This document shows, piece by piece, positions 40,593 to 48,452 of a stretch of 48,452 nucleotides of DNA. The translations under genes were made by a program, and so were the position numbers. Where the stretch lies: positions 1 to 48,452 of the forward strand of contig JAGTRC010000003.1 in assembly GCA_018396725.1 (NCBI GenBank), given 5' to 3'. The notes beneath the pieces are model-generated. The model was not told the origin of the DNA. It saw nothing but the letters and a program-made list of their open reading frames with translations, and did not search any database. The DNA is from Candidatus Bathyarchaeota archaeon (GTDB lineage Archaea; Thermoproteota; Bathyarchaeia; 40CM-2-53-6; DTGE01). Each line of letters begins with the position of its first letter. The stretch's first letter is position 1.

Positions 40593-41828
40593 TCAGATGG
40601 CTCTGCTCGTGGTGGCGTCGATTATCCTCTGAACCTCCTCCCTCAGGGCTCCCGATAGGCCGAGGATCTCCACGTCCAGGAACCCCTTCACTATCAGGGA
40701 TGTAGCCTCCTCCTCGGATAGGCCCCTGGCCATCAGGTATTCTATCTGGTCCTCGGATATCTTCCCCACGGCTGCTTCATGGGAGAGCTCGGTCCCCTGG
40801 GCTTCCCCGACGAGCTCGGGTATGGCGTGGAGCATCGCCTTATCGGATAGGAGGAGCCCCCTGCACTCCAGGTGGCCTCGGCTCTCAGGATCCTCCCCTA
40901 CCAGCATGCCCCGCGTATAGATCCTTGATTCGCCGGCTGCGATGGCCCTGGTGACCATCTCCCCCCTGCTCCCCCTGCCCCTCAGGTGGATCCTAGATCC
41001 CACGTCTACGACGGCCTTTCCAACCCCGTATATCAGGGTGTTGAAGCTCGCCCTGGAGCCCTCCCCTACGCAATAGGCTACAGGATAGGTTTGAAGGCTC
41101 CTAACCGGGGATGTGCAGACATAGTTGCTTATGAACGTGGCGCCGTCCTCGACGACCACCCCCGTCCTAGGCCTCACATCCATCCCCTCGGCCCAGCCGT
41201 GGATCATCGTGAAGACCAGCTTCGAGCCCTCCCTGAGGATGAACTCCGAAACCCCCACGTGTAACCCCCTCCTCACGTTGGGGTGGACCGTGCACCCGGT
41301 TATCAGCTGGGCCTCGGAGCCGGCTTCGAGGATCACCAGGTTGTGGACGTTCTGATCCAGGTTATCCCTGGATATGAGGAAGCAGGACTGGATGGGCAGG
41401 GTTACCCTGCTGCCCGGGAGTACCCTTATGAAGTAGCCTTGATCCCACTCCAGCTCCGCCAGGGCGGTGTATTTATCCAGGTCTACAGGGACGACCCCCC
41501 ACCAGTATTTTCTAAGCCATGGATGCTTGGAGAGGGCCTCCCGGGTGCTCATTACCTCCAAGCTGTCCCTGTAGGCCTCCTCAACGGCCCCCATGACCAC
41601 GCTCCCATCGGATTGAAGGTACGCCCCAGCCCTGGCGGAGCCCTCCAGATATACGCCCACCCTGGCCGCCTGCTCCGCTATCACTTGCAGAGGGGCCGAC
41701 CCAGATGAGCCTCCGACCCCTCCCCTGTCGATCCTCGAGTAGCTGGAGAGGTCCAGGTCGGGGCCATATGGCGAAGGCTTATTCAACGCTAGCTCGGCTT
41801 TCCCTCTAACTTCCAGCATTTCAGGCAT
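40593..41828 (-). CDS. SufBD-type Fe-S cluster assembly scaffold
   Basis: About 411 residues from ATG 41828 (MPEMLEVRGKAELALNKPS). It has the right-handed beta-helix pattern of SufB/SufD: NLVILEAGSEAQLITGCTVH, KLVFTMIHGWAEGMDVRPRT, ASFNTLIYGVGKAVVDVGSR and IYTRGMLVGEDPESRGHLEC, then the C-terminal helical part ELSHEAAVGKISEDQIEYLM and ARGLSEEEATSLIVKGFLD. The conserved His/Glu pair of the family is in LSHEAAVG. Archaea often have one such subunit pairing with SufC to build Fe-S clusters. It overlaps SufC by about 40 bp. The longer frame to 41885 lies mostly inside SufC and is less likely. Confidence 0.88.
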   Translation of the reverse strand: MPEMLEVRGKAELALNKPSPYGPDLDLSSYSRIDRGGVGGSSGSAPLQVIAEQAARVGVYLEGSARAGAYLQSDGSVVMGAVEEAYRDSLEVMSTREALSKHPWLRKYWWGVVPVDLDKYTALAELEWDQGYFIRVLPGSRVTLPIQSCFLISRDNLDQNVHNLVILEAGSEAQLITGCTVHPNVRRGLHVGVSEFILREGSKLVFTMIHGWAEGMDVRPRTGVVVEDGATFISNYVCTSPVRSLQTYPVAYCVGEGSRASFNTLIYGVGKAVVDVGSRIHLRGRGSRGEMVTRAIAAGESRIYTRGMLVGEDPESRGHLECRGLLLSDKAMLHAIPELVGEAQGTELSHEAAVGKISEDQIEYLMARGLSEEEATSLIVKGFLDVEILGLSGALREEVQRIIDATTSRAI

Positions 41829-42487
41829 TTCTCGTATCCGCCCTCCATTATGGTCTCCATGATCTCCCCGGGGTCCCCGGAGCACACGATCCTCCCATCT
41901 ATCAGGACGTAGGCCAGGTCAGGCTTCAAATACTTCGATATGTATCCTAGATGGGTTACGAGTAAGCCCGACTTTCCCCTCAGCTCCCTCTCGAGGAGGC
42001 GTCCAATAACGTTCAGGTTCTCCACGTCCACGCCTGAGTCGGGCTCATCCAAGAGGATGAAACGGGGGTTCGAGGCTAGAGCCTGGAGCACCTCGGAGCG
42101 CTTGACCTCTCCACCCGAGAAGCCCAGGTTGAGGTCCCTGCCCAGGAAACCCGAGATCCTCAACTCCTCGGCGAGGGATAAAGCCTTACTATACGCCTCC
42201 CCATCCCTTAAACGGAGGAGATCCGAGAGTTTAACGCCCCTGATCACAGGCGGGTTTTGGAAGGCTATGCTGAGGCCCAGCCGGATCCTCTCGTAGATGG
42301 GCAGCCCCGTGATATCCCTACCATTGAAGATTATCCTCCCGGACTTAACCTTGTACCTGGAGAAACCCGTGATCGTCATGAGGAGCGAGGATTTCCCGGA
42401 GCCATTAGGCCCCAGGAGGACGTGGACCTCGCCCTCAGGAACCTCCAGGTTCACATCCCTTAAAACGGTCCTACCATCCACCTCCAC
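41789..42487 (-). CDS. sufC: SufC ATPase
   Basis: An ABC ATPase with Walker A LLGPNGSGKSSLLMTITG, signature LGFSGGEVKRSEVLQALA, Walker B RFILLDEPDSGVDVENLN and the switch His in LLVTHLGYISKYLKP. It drives conformational change in SufBD during Fe-S cluster assembly and overlaps sufBD. The only canonical start in this frame is GTG 42487, but homologous residues (ALRVEDLTVEVDG) extend at least 10 codons upstream without a start. An ATG at 42573 near a TATA-like element would join this frame if one base were added in the GGGGG run near 42530. So either a non-standard start or a one-base error or mutation. Confidence 0.88.
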   Translation of the reverse strand: MEVDGRTVLRDVNLEVPEGEVHVLLGPNGSGKSSLLMTITGFSRYKVKSGRIIFNGRDITGLPIYERIRLGLSIAFQNPPVIRGVKLSDLLRLRDGEAYSKALSLAEELRISGFLGRDLNLGFSGGEVKRSEVLQALASNPRFILLDEPDSGVDVENLNVIGRLLERELRGKSGLLVTHLGYISKYLKPDLAYVLIDGRIVCSGDPGEIMETIMEGGYEKCLKCWKLEGKPS

Positions 42488-42674
42488 CGTTAAATCCTCA
42501 ACCCTTAGAGCAGCCGGCGTGGCGGGTCCACCCCCGATGCGGAAGGCCCAATAATATTCCAGGTAGGATCCATCGGATAGAAGTTTATTAATCTATCTAA
42601 GAGGCCCTCATCTAATCCAGATTGGGGAATTCGGGGAGCTGACCGCCGGATCCGGGTATCCGATGGACTCTCCT

Positions 42675-43088
42675 TCATCCCTCCTCCAGCGTCCTCTTCG
42701 CCTCAAGGTACTCCTCCCTGGAGATCTCCCCCTTAGCGTATCGGAGCCTCAGGGCCTCCAGGGCTTCATCCCTCACCTTCACGTACTTCCAAGGTTTGGC
42801 CTTGAGGGCCGCGGGGATGAAGGTGGCTAAGGCCCATATTACGAACACGGCTATGATCAAGCCGAATATCGCCCATAGGAGCCCGCCTAGGACCGCTCCG
42901 AAAACCCTGGCGAACCCGGTTAGGGACTCCGAGAGCGGGGCAAGCACGGGGGCCTTGACGACCCCTAAGACTACGGGGAGGAGATAGGCGAAGAGGAATA
43001 CGGCGAGGAAGGCTATCAGGATCCCTACGAGGGCCTTCAAAAGTCCGCCCAAGGCGCTGTAAAACCCGTGGAGATCCTCATCCCCCAT
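42675..43088 (-). CDS. Small membrane protein with SHOCT domain
   Basis: A 137-residue protein. Two membrane segments (LVGILIAFLAVFLFAYLLPVV and LGGLLWAIFGLIIAVFVIWA) with a loop between. The C-terminus is a SHOCT motif, LEALRLRYAKGEISREEYLE, which is a short domain found at the ends of many membrane proteins and thought to mediate oligomerisation. No enzymatic motif. Same strand as sufC but more than 180 bp upstream of it, so not necessarily one operon. Confidence 0.8.
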   Translation of the reverse strand: MGDEDLHGFYSALGGLLKALVGILIAFLAVFLFAYLLPVVLGVVKAPVLAPLSESLTGFARVFGAVLGGLLWAIFGLIIAVFVIWALATFIPAALKAKPWKYVKVRDEALEALRLRYAKGEISREEYLEAKRTLEEG

Positions 43089-43346
43089 TCGGAAAACCTC
43101 CTCTAACCATGAGGTTGACAGGGTTAATAAGAGTTATTGAAGCTGGAAGTAATCGATCAGATCCAGGCAACGCTGCGAGGATCAGCCGATCCAAAGCCCA
43201 GGTGGCCAATAGATGCTCGGGACGCCGCCCAGGCTTCTAGGGATCCCCCAAGCAATGTTGGGCGGCATCCCCTCAACCGTTCAGGAGCCTTAAAAACAGG
43301 TAGGGCTCAGATATTGCTTAGATGATTGTTGGAGGGTTCAGGTGAG

Positions 43347-44282
43347 TTGAAGGTGCTCTACGACGGGGATCCCGGTATAGATGATGCCTTGGCCATCCTC
43401 CTGGCTTCAAGGATGGAGGATGCTGAGCTCATAGGGGTCACCACGGTGGCGGGCAACTGCTCGGCGGTTCAGGCCGCCAGGAACGCGCTGAACATCCTCG
43501 AACGGGTCGCTGGTAGGCCTGAGGTGCCCGTAGCCGTCGGCGCCGTTAAGCCCCTGCTCCGCGGATTCAAGCCGTCGTATGAGATCCATGGATCTGATGG
43601 GCTCGGGGAGACCCATCTACCGGATCCGGCGATTAAGCCTTCCAGGGTTCACGGCGTGGACATGATACTGGAGGCTGCCAGGGAACTAGGGGATGAGCTC
43701 ACATTGGTTACCGGGGGTCCGCTTACGAACCTAGCCCTCGCGGTGGCCAAGGACCCCTCCATGTCCTCCCTTCTAAAGAGGGTTGTAGTGATGGGAGGAT
43801 GCATAAGATCCCCTGGAAACGCGACGGCCGCCTCCGAATTCAACGTCTACCACGACCCTGAGGCTGCGAAGATCGTCTTCAATTCAGGCCTACCCATAAC
43901 GCTGGTGAGCCTGGACGTCACGGCGAGGAGGGAGAACCTCATCCGCCGAACGGACCTGAAAGCCCTTAAGAAGCGTGGAGACGCCGCCCATGAAACGGTC
44001 TACAGGATGCTATCCTACTACGTGGAGGCCTACAGGAGGTACAGGTTCATGGACGGCTGTTATCTACACGATCCTCTGGCCATGCTCATAGCCCTGGAAC
44101 CCCGCCTCTTAATGGACGCGGAGCGCATACACGTGGACGTTGAGACCGTGGGAGAGCTGACCCTGGGCAGGACCCAGGCGGATCTGCGCCGCAACCCCTC
44201 AAAGCCCCCGAACGTGGTCCACTGCCTCAGAGTGGATTACGGGGAAGCACATAGTTTATTTAGGCGCCTCATATTCGAGTAA
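43347..44282 (+). CDS. Inosine/uridine-preferring nucleoside hydrolase
   Basis: About 311 residues from TTG 43347 (MKVLYDGDPGIDDALAILLA); TTG 43326 is in frame upstream. The GGAGG at 43331-43335 is a usable ribosome site. It hydrolyses the N-glycosidic bond of nucleosides for salvage. Seen: the calcium-binding N-terminal DGDPGIDDA, VTTVAGNCSAVQAARNAL, LVTGGPLTNLALAVAKDPS, VVMGGCIRSPGN, ATAASEFNVYHDPEAAKIV, and HDPLAMLIAL with the last Ca ligand. All core residues look intact. It lies immediately upstream of uS12 but is probably separate. Two hundred and fifty bases upstream hold no gene. Confidence 0.9.
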   Translation: MKVLYDGDPGIDDALAILLASRMEDAELIGVTTVAGNCSAVQAARNALNILERVAGRPEVPVAVGAVKPLLRGFKPSYEIHGSDGLGETHLPDPAIKPSRVHGVDMILEAARELGDELTLVTGGPLTNLALAVAKDPSMSSLLKRVVVMGGCIRSPGNATAASEFNVYHDPEAAKIVFNSGLPITLVSLDVTARRENLIRRTDLKALKKRGDAAHETVYRMLSYYVEAYRRYRFMDGCYLHDPLAMLIALEPRLLMDAERIHVDVETVGELTLGRTQADLRRNPSKPPNVVHCLRVDYGEAHSLFRRLIFE

Positions 44283-44388
44283 AGGCTGTAGAAGACCGGC
44301 AACAGCGGATTAAGATGAGGTAGAGTGAAGTAAAGTAAATATAACGGGTATGGTTCACTTTGGAGTTGAAAGCGGGGAATAATGGGAT

Positions 44389-44826
44389 ATGGCTAAGAAA
44401 GCTAGAGGGTTGAGGGCCGCTAGAAGGCTCAGGAAGAACCATCAGAGGATGAGATGGAAGTATGCGCCTTATAAGAGGCGTATACTAGGCCTGGACTATA
44501 AGGTGGACCCCTTAGAGGGGGCTCCGCAGGCCAGGGGAATAGTCCTGGAGAAGGTGGGCATCGAATGCCGCCAACCCAACAGCGCGATCCGTAAATGCGT
44601 GAGGGTCCAGCTCATAAAGAACGGCAAGGTGGTGACGGCCTTCCTCCCAGGAGATGGGGCCCTCAACGTCGTGGATGAGCACGATGAGGTCTACGTGGAG
44701 GGCATAGGGGGCCCCGAGGGTAAGGCTTACGGGGACCTGCCCGGCGTACGATACAGGGTGTTCAAGGTTAATGGGATAGACCTGTACTCCCTGGTCGTAG
44801 GCAAGAAGGAGAAGCCCCGAAGGTGA
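44389..44826 (+). CDS. rpsL: Small ribosomal subunit protein uS12
   Basis: A 145-residue decoding-centre protein, archaeal length. Seen: basic N-terminus [20 protein letters not shown], then [40 protein letters not shown] and [20 protein letters not shown]. The PNSAIRK segment is the universally conserved loop at the decoding site. tRNA-Ser follows 42 bp downstream. A TATA-like AGTAAATATAACGG lies about 50 bp upstream. Confidence 0.97.
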   Translation: MAKKARGLRAARRLRKNHQRMRWKYAPYKRRILGLDYKVDPLEGAPQARGIVLEKVGIECRQPNSAIRKCVRVQLIKNGKVVTAFLPGDGALNVVDEHDEVYVEGIGGPEGKAYGDLPGVRYRVFKVNGIDLYSLVVGKKEKPRR

Positions 44827-44868
44827 TGGAAAACTTAAATTAAATCGTATAGCCTACCTTTATTGGGC

Positions 44869-44979
44869 GCCGGGATCGCCTAGCGGTATGGCGTCGGCTT
44901 GCTAACCCTCCCGGTCGTATCGGCGGAGAGCCGATGACCCCCACGGGTCTCGTGGGTTCGAATCCCACTCCCGGCGCCA
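44869..44979 (+). tRNA. tRNA-Ser(GCU) with a 24-nt intron
   Basis: Acceptor GCCGGGA (44869-44875) pairs exactly with TCCCGGC (44969-44975), discriminator G, then an encoded CCA. The anticodon stem TCGGC (44894-44898) pairs with GCCGA (44930-44934). The anticodon GCT is at 44901-44903. The loop is interrupted after position 37 by a 24-nt intron (44905-44928, boundaries within one base). A long variable arm with ACCC/GGGT stem confirms serine. The T-arm is GTGGG-TTCGAAT-CCCAC. tRNA splicing endonuclease would recognise a bulge-helix-bulge at the intron. Confidence 0.93.
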
Positions 44980-45052
44980 AACCTTTCTAAAAAATCTTCG
45001 GCCTCCCCCAGGGGTTAAGGGATTTAATTTGACGGGGTCTCCGCCTCGTATC

Positions 45053-46300
45053 TCACGAGCTTAGGTTTCTCCGAATTATCTCCTCCAGGTCCCCCCTCTC
45101 TACCCGCCTCGGGTTCCCCTCCAGCAGCCTCCTGATCTTTAAAGTATCTTCGACGATGGTGGGGATGTCCTCCTCCACAACTCCTAGATCTCCTAGGTTG
45201 CTCGGGAGTTTCAAATCCGCAATTAATCTTCGGATCGCTGAAACCGCCTTCGAGGAGGCTTCGCTGTCGGATAGACCCTTCACGTATTCACCCATGGCCT
45301 CCGCGATCCTCCTCGATGCTCGGGGATTTAACGGAGAATTGAATTCTAAAACTGAGGGTAGAACCGCTGCGACGGTTTCCCCATGGGTTGAACGGAGCTT
45401 CCCGCCCACCGCTAAGGCTATGGCGTGGGCTAATCCTAATCCAGCGTTCGTGAACGCTACTCCGGCTAGGAGGCTGCCCAGGGACATATGCCACCTCGCC
45501 TTAGGGTCGAAGGGGTTGCCGTAGGCTCTTCGAAGGAATTTACCGATCAACCCAACGGCGGTTAGGGCGAAGCCATCGGTCATGGGGTTGCTCCCCCCAT
45601 AGACCGGCCTCTCCCCAGGTTTAAAAGCTAACTTCGCGTCGAACCTTCGAGTAATATATGATTCAACGGCGTGGCTTAAGGCGTCGATCCCGGTGGAAGC
45701 GGTCACCCTGGGCGGCATGGATACGGTCAGCATCGGATCCACGAGGGCGAGGATAGGCTTCTGGTAGACGCTGGATATCCCGACCTTAATCTTCTCATCC
45801 GGGAGGGAGATGACCGACGCGGGCGAAACCTCTGATCCGGTTCCGGCGGTGGTTGGAACAGCTATCACAGGCGTCCCATGGCCGGGTATTCCCTTACCGA
45901 GGCCCGTTGGAGGAGCGATATAATCCATTAGATCACCTCCATGGCGCAGGATTACCCCGGTAGTCTTAGCGACGTCGATGCTGCTCCCCCCTCCCACGGC
46001 TACGAGGAGATCCACGTTAAACTCCCTAGCAAAACTAATGCATCGCTCGAAGTCGCTGATGGAAGGCTCAGGGGACACACCACTGTAGATAGAGGCCTCA
46101 ACGCCTCCCTCCCCCTCTAGGATAGCCTTCACGGAACCGGGGATCCCCGTCTTCAGAAGCCCCTCATCGGTAACTATGAGAGCCCTTCTACAGTTCAAAA
46201 GCCGAGCCTCGTAGCCGACCTCATCCACCGCGTTCCATCCAAACTTTATCCGCGGAACAGAGAACTCGAACACCGTCTCAAACCTGTACAACCCCGCCAT
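45053..46300 (-). CDS. Iron-containing alcohol dehydrogenase
   Basis: A 415-residue group III dehydrogenase. Seen: NAD(P)-binding LLVAVGGGSSIDVAKTTGVI, VIAVPTTAGTGSEVSPASVI, and metal ligands in STGIDALSHAVESYITRRFD, NAGLGLAHAIALAVGG and RSTHGETVAAVLP, which supply the Asp and three His of the iron or zinc site. Members reduce aldehydes or oxidise alcohols; some act on hydroxyacids. The substrate is not apparent, although the chain is longer than the minimal enzyme (about 385 residues) because of an insert near FKPGERPVYGGSNP, like hydroxyacid-oxoacid transhydrogenases. Confidence 0.9.
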   Translation of the reverse strand: MAGLYRFETVFEFSVPRIKFGWNAVDEVGYEARLLNCRRALIVTDEGLLKTGIPGSVKAILEGEGGVEASIYSGVSPEPSISDFERCISFAREFNVDLLVAVGGGSSIDVAKTTGVILRHGGDLMDYIAPPTGLGKGIPGHGTPVIAVPTTAGTGSEVSPASVISLPDEKIKVGISSVYQKPILALVDPMLTVSMPPRVTASTGIDALSHAVESYITRRFDAKLAFKPGERPVYGGSNPMTDGFALTAVGLIGKFLRRAYGNPFDPKARWHMSLGSLLAGVAFTNAGLGLAHAIALAVGGKLRSTHGETVAAVLPSVLEFNSPLNPRASRRIAEAMGEYVKGLSDSEASSKAVSAIRRLIADLKLPSNLGDLGVVEEDIPTIVEDTLKIRRLLEGNPRRVERGDLEEIIRRNLSS

Positions 46301-46477
46301 GCTCCCAACCTAACATTAATAAACTGATTCGTATTAATTGATGGGGGCTATATAAAGCTGAGTCGTTTAAATCTATATTTTTCGTATTTTGTTCGAAGGG
46401 TAATTCATTGGAAAAGTAAAAATTATAAGGTTCTAGGTGGACCAGAGGGATGGGCTCTGGACGTGAGGTCCATCTAA

Positions 46478-48064
46478 TCAGTTGAGCAGCCATTCCTGCA
46501 TCTTATCTGAGGATATGCCGTTCTCCACGAATAGGAACCTAATATCTTTTAGGTTTAGCTTTAACATATAATACGAGTCAAAGCAGTATTTGACGGGTAG
46601 CTTGCGTACGAGGAAGTTCTGCGTATCCATCTGATGTTGTTCTAGGCCCAGCTCAGCCTGCTTGGGGTAGGCTTTCCAAACTCCGGAGCGGGGCTCATAG
46701 TATATTACATGGTTATGGCCGATATATCTTCCAGAGAGGGGCCACCTAGCTATGGAGTTAGCCGATATCCCCAGGCTTTTAAGCCATGAATCGACCAGGG
46801 CCACCTCAGCTACACAGCATCCCACGCACGGCTGGTTCTTTTTAAACCGCTCGTGATACTGCCAATCCACGTTCACAACCTCACCGTATTCAACGTCAAC
46901 CCCATCCACATCCATTATGGTGTCCGATGCCCCTTTGGATTTAGTGTAATGGTATCTCCAGTGCTCCTTATATCCTGAGAAGTAGAAGTATTCCTCTATA
47001 CTAGCCACTATGGAGTTTACGTCGCTACCCTTGCACCACCCAAGCCTTTCAGCGTCAATCCTCATCTCCTTTAAAGTGTCCGGGCTAGTTGTATCCCACA
47101 GGTATGCTTCGAGTGTCATCTTCTCTTTCATAAAGGCTTGAAGCGGGTAGGGGCCTCCGCCCAGAGCCCAATATCCCCCTCTGCACATGGTGGTAGTTCC
47201 CCTCCAAGCCCAGTAGAGCATCGCATCGAGGGGTAAATCCGATAATGGCGTCATACCCTTCTTCACCTGCCATTCGATTATCTCCCTGCCCAGCCACAGC
47301 ATCTCCCTGTCATCAGCCCTAACCTGGTTTTGAACTGCCTCGTCCCCTATGACCCTGAATACTCCGTCGACGATCGCTATCGATAAGGCTACCAGATCAT
47401 TCCTCTGGAACTCCTCATCCTCAGCCAGCTGGTACAAGCCTAAAAGCTCAGCGTTCCATTTCGGGACCTTGTATCCAAAAGAAGATGGATCAGGCCTACC
47501 ATACTTAACCATGAGGTTGAAGGCCTCCTCCACATCGGGGTTCTCTGAGAGCAACCTTAAATAGGCGATGTCCTCCAAAGCCTCAACAGCCTCCACGCTA
47601 TCTGACTCTGGGATCTTCCTGAGCTCATCAGCCAACTCAGGTGAAGCCCTCTCTAACTCCGATAAGTAGTACAGCTTGAGCTGCTCCGAGTATCTCGCGG
47701 GATCTAGGAGAAACTTCCGCTCCAGCGGGATTAATATGCCGTCTTCCATACACAGCTTAGTCCCGTTAACCATCCTAGCCCATGTACTATTAATAGTAAA
47801 GAGGTATTTGAGGAAACCCTCTGGAGGCAGATTCTCCATCAGCATCGTCTTAGTGGATTCCTCGAAGGTTGCCTCCGTTGAGGTTAAAGTTGTTTTAACC
47901 TCTATGGATGATGGCTCAACCATCGTGGTGGATGTGGCCCGTGCGGATACAAATGATGTGCTATACGTTATGTTTTGGGGTTTAGGCTTCCAGAGGGAGT
48001 AACCTAGTCCGGTCGAGGCCGCTATTACAGCGAGGAGTATGACTACCAGAACTCGCCTATCCAA
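46478..48064 (-). CDS. Secreted transglutaminase-like protein
   Basis: A 528-residue protein. N-terminal signal or anchor (RRVLVVILLAVIAASTGLGY), then a Ser/Thr-rich stalk to about residue 75 (SARATSTTMVEPSSIEVKTT). A large helical region spans about residues 80-400. The C-terminal part has the pattern of a transglutaminase core: VGCCVAEVALVDSWLKSLGI with the candidate catalytic Cys, and later GHNHVIYYEPRSGVWKAYPK with the candidate His. The third residue (Asp) is not certain. Such extracytoplasmic domains act as thiol proteases or cross-linkers. Several Cys pairs (TMCRGG, LGWCKG, QPCVGCC) could form disulfides outside the cell. AT-richer than the core genes. Confidence 0.6.
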   Translation of the reverse strand: MDRRVLVVILLAVIAASTGLGYSLWKPKPQNITYSTSFVSARATSTTMVEPSSIEVKTTLTSTEATFEESTKTMLMENLPPEGFLKYLFTINSTWARMVNGTKLCMEDGILIPLERKFLLDPARYSEQLKLYYLSELERASPELADELRKIPESDSVEAVEALEDIAYLRLLSENPDVEEAFNLMVKYGRPDPSSFGYKVPKWNAELLGLYQLAEDEEFQRNDLVALSIAIVDGVFRVIGDEAVQNQVRADDREMLWLGREIIEWQVKKGMTPLSDLPLDAMLYWAWRGTTTMCRGGYWALGGGPYPLQAFMKEKMTLEAYLWDTTSPDTLKEMRIDAERLGWCKGSDVNSIVASIEEYFYFSGYKEHWRYHYTKSKGASDTIMDVDGVDVEYGEVVNVDWQYHERFKKNQPCVGCCVAEVALVDSWLKSLGISANSIARWPLSGRYIGHNHVIYYEPRSGVWKAYPKQAELGLEQHQMDTQNFLVRKLPVKYCFDSYYMLKLNLKDIRFLFVENGISSDKMQEWLLN

Positions 48065-48387
48065 CCATATCTAACCCTCGGATTCTATATGAATAGTTTT
48101 TTTAATTCCAAGCTATTTAAAGATTTCGTCAGCCCCTTAGCTCGTTCAGTTTTAAGAGACCATGGATAAGGTGCTATGTGCAGTAGAAATTTTTGCATTT
48201 CTGAATCTAGTGTATCCAAGATGGCGATGGGCGTTACTTTAACGACCTCAAAACTGAAGTATCAAAAATCGGTATAAGCGTTCAAGGCCTTGGAGTAGGA
48301 AGCCAATAAAATCTCATGTAATCCTACACTGATAAAGGAAAATAAGTTGTTGCGGGGACAATTGGGTTTTATGGCTGGTGATGGGTC
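48065..48387. other. Intergenic stretch of 323 bp
   Basis: No supported gene. It is AT-rich near 48085-48120 (AGTTTTTTTAATTCC), where promoters for the divergent flanking genes could lie. Short reading frames near 48220-48290 lack family likeness. Confidence 0.4.
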
Positions 48388-48452
48388 ATGCCTAAGGTCG
48401 GGGTCAGAGGGGTTAAGTTATACTATGAGGAGCTGGGTGAAGGCCCGGACAT
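48388..48452 (+). CDS. Alpha/beta hydrolase (partial, 5' end)
   Basis: ATG 48388 opens a frame MPKVGVRGVKLYYEELGEGP that runs off the right edge. This is the common N-terminal strand pair of alpha/beta-hydrolase-fold esterases and peroxidases (the V...YYEE.G.G pattern ahead of the oxyanion strand). A GGTGATGG ribosome-site-like sequence precedes it. Only 21 codons are present, so the substrate and the catalytic residues are unseen. Confidence 0.7.
   Translation, partial: MPKVGVRGVKLYYEELGEGPD

Noticed and set aside
43200-43300. Short frame MLGTPPRLLGIPQAMLGGIP
   Set aside because: 26 codons, no ribosome site, no pattern; treated as intergenic.

Overview
The window is archaeal chromosome of high GC, except for a few AT-richer stretches. 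It carries archaeal EF-1A, uS10 and uS12, an archaeal-type asparagine synthetase A, separate pyrB and pyrI chains, a 24-nt intron in tRNA-Ser(GCU), a tRNA-Pro(CGG) with two introns, and a crenactin-type actin operon. Intron-rich tRNAs plus crenactin point to the TACK group (Thermoproteia, Korarchaeia, Bathyarchaeia or Caldiarchaeia-like). I cannot place it more precisely from sequence alone.

Region by region. 0-0.6 kb: the cut-off start of a secreted or membrane protein and a Hjc/PD-(D/E)XK nuclease. 0.7-3.65 kb: a tightly overlapping five-gene operon of an AbrB-like protein, an unknown protein, crenactin, a coiled-coil arcadin-2-like partner and a small Cys protein. 3.7-4.4 kb: a decayed tyrosine recombinase and short repeats. 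4.4-9.6 kb: endonuclease IV, a UPF0182 giant membrane protein with a membrane-tethered Hsp20-like protein, and a Thr-rich surface protein ending in a zinc ribbon. 9.75 kb: the twice-interrupted tRNA-Pro. 9.9-14.8 kb: an AT-richer accessory island with a surface protein, a dead VapBC-type toxin-antitoxin pair, and a type II-like restriction-modification unit with an RHH regulator and palindromic operator. 14.8-18.7 kb: an NrdD-like protein with an N-terminal DNA-binding domain but no glycyl-radical glycine, then divergent pyrB and pyrI. 19-25.5 kb: PPC-domain protein, acetolactate-synthase-like TPP enzyme, DUF116, ADP-forming acyl-CoA synthetase and a phosphotransacetylase-N-like protein. 25.5-29.3 kb: VapBC, a structured intergenic segment, uS10, EF-1A, asparagine synthetase A. 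29.5-35.2 kb: broken pilin gene, isoaspartyl peptidase/asparaginase, an M24 protein without metal ligands, and an M20 peptidase whose 3' end is duplicated around a VapBC pair and a pseudogene. 35.4-48.4 kb: two unrecognised conserved-looking proteins, a VWA/CARDB surface protein, a CMD-domain protein, SufBD-SufC, a SHOCT membrane protein, a nucleoside hydrolase, uS12, tRNA-Ser, an iron alcohol dehydrogenase, a transglutaminase-like secreted protein and the start of an alpha/beta hydrolase.

How genes work together. The 0.7-3.65 kb operon probably builds and regulates an actin-like filament. EF-1A/uS10 and uS12/tRNA-Ser are translation neighbourhoods. SufBD-SufC assembles Fe-S clusters. The acyl-CoA synthetase pair suggests ADP-forming energy conservation from acyl-CoAs. 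Peptidases, asparaginase and nucleoside hydrolase fit a heterotroph degrading peptides and nucleosides. Several gene remnants (integrase, VapBC, pilin, M20 fragment, others) show repeated insertion and decay between otherwise intact housekeeping blocks.
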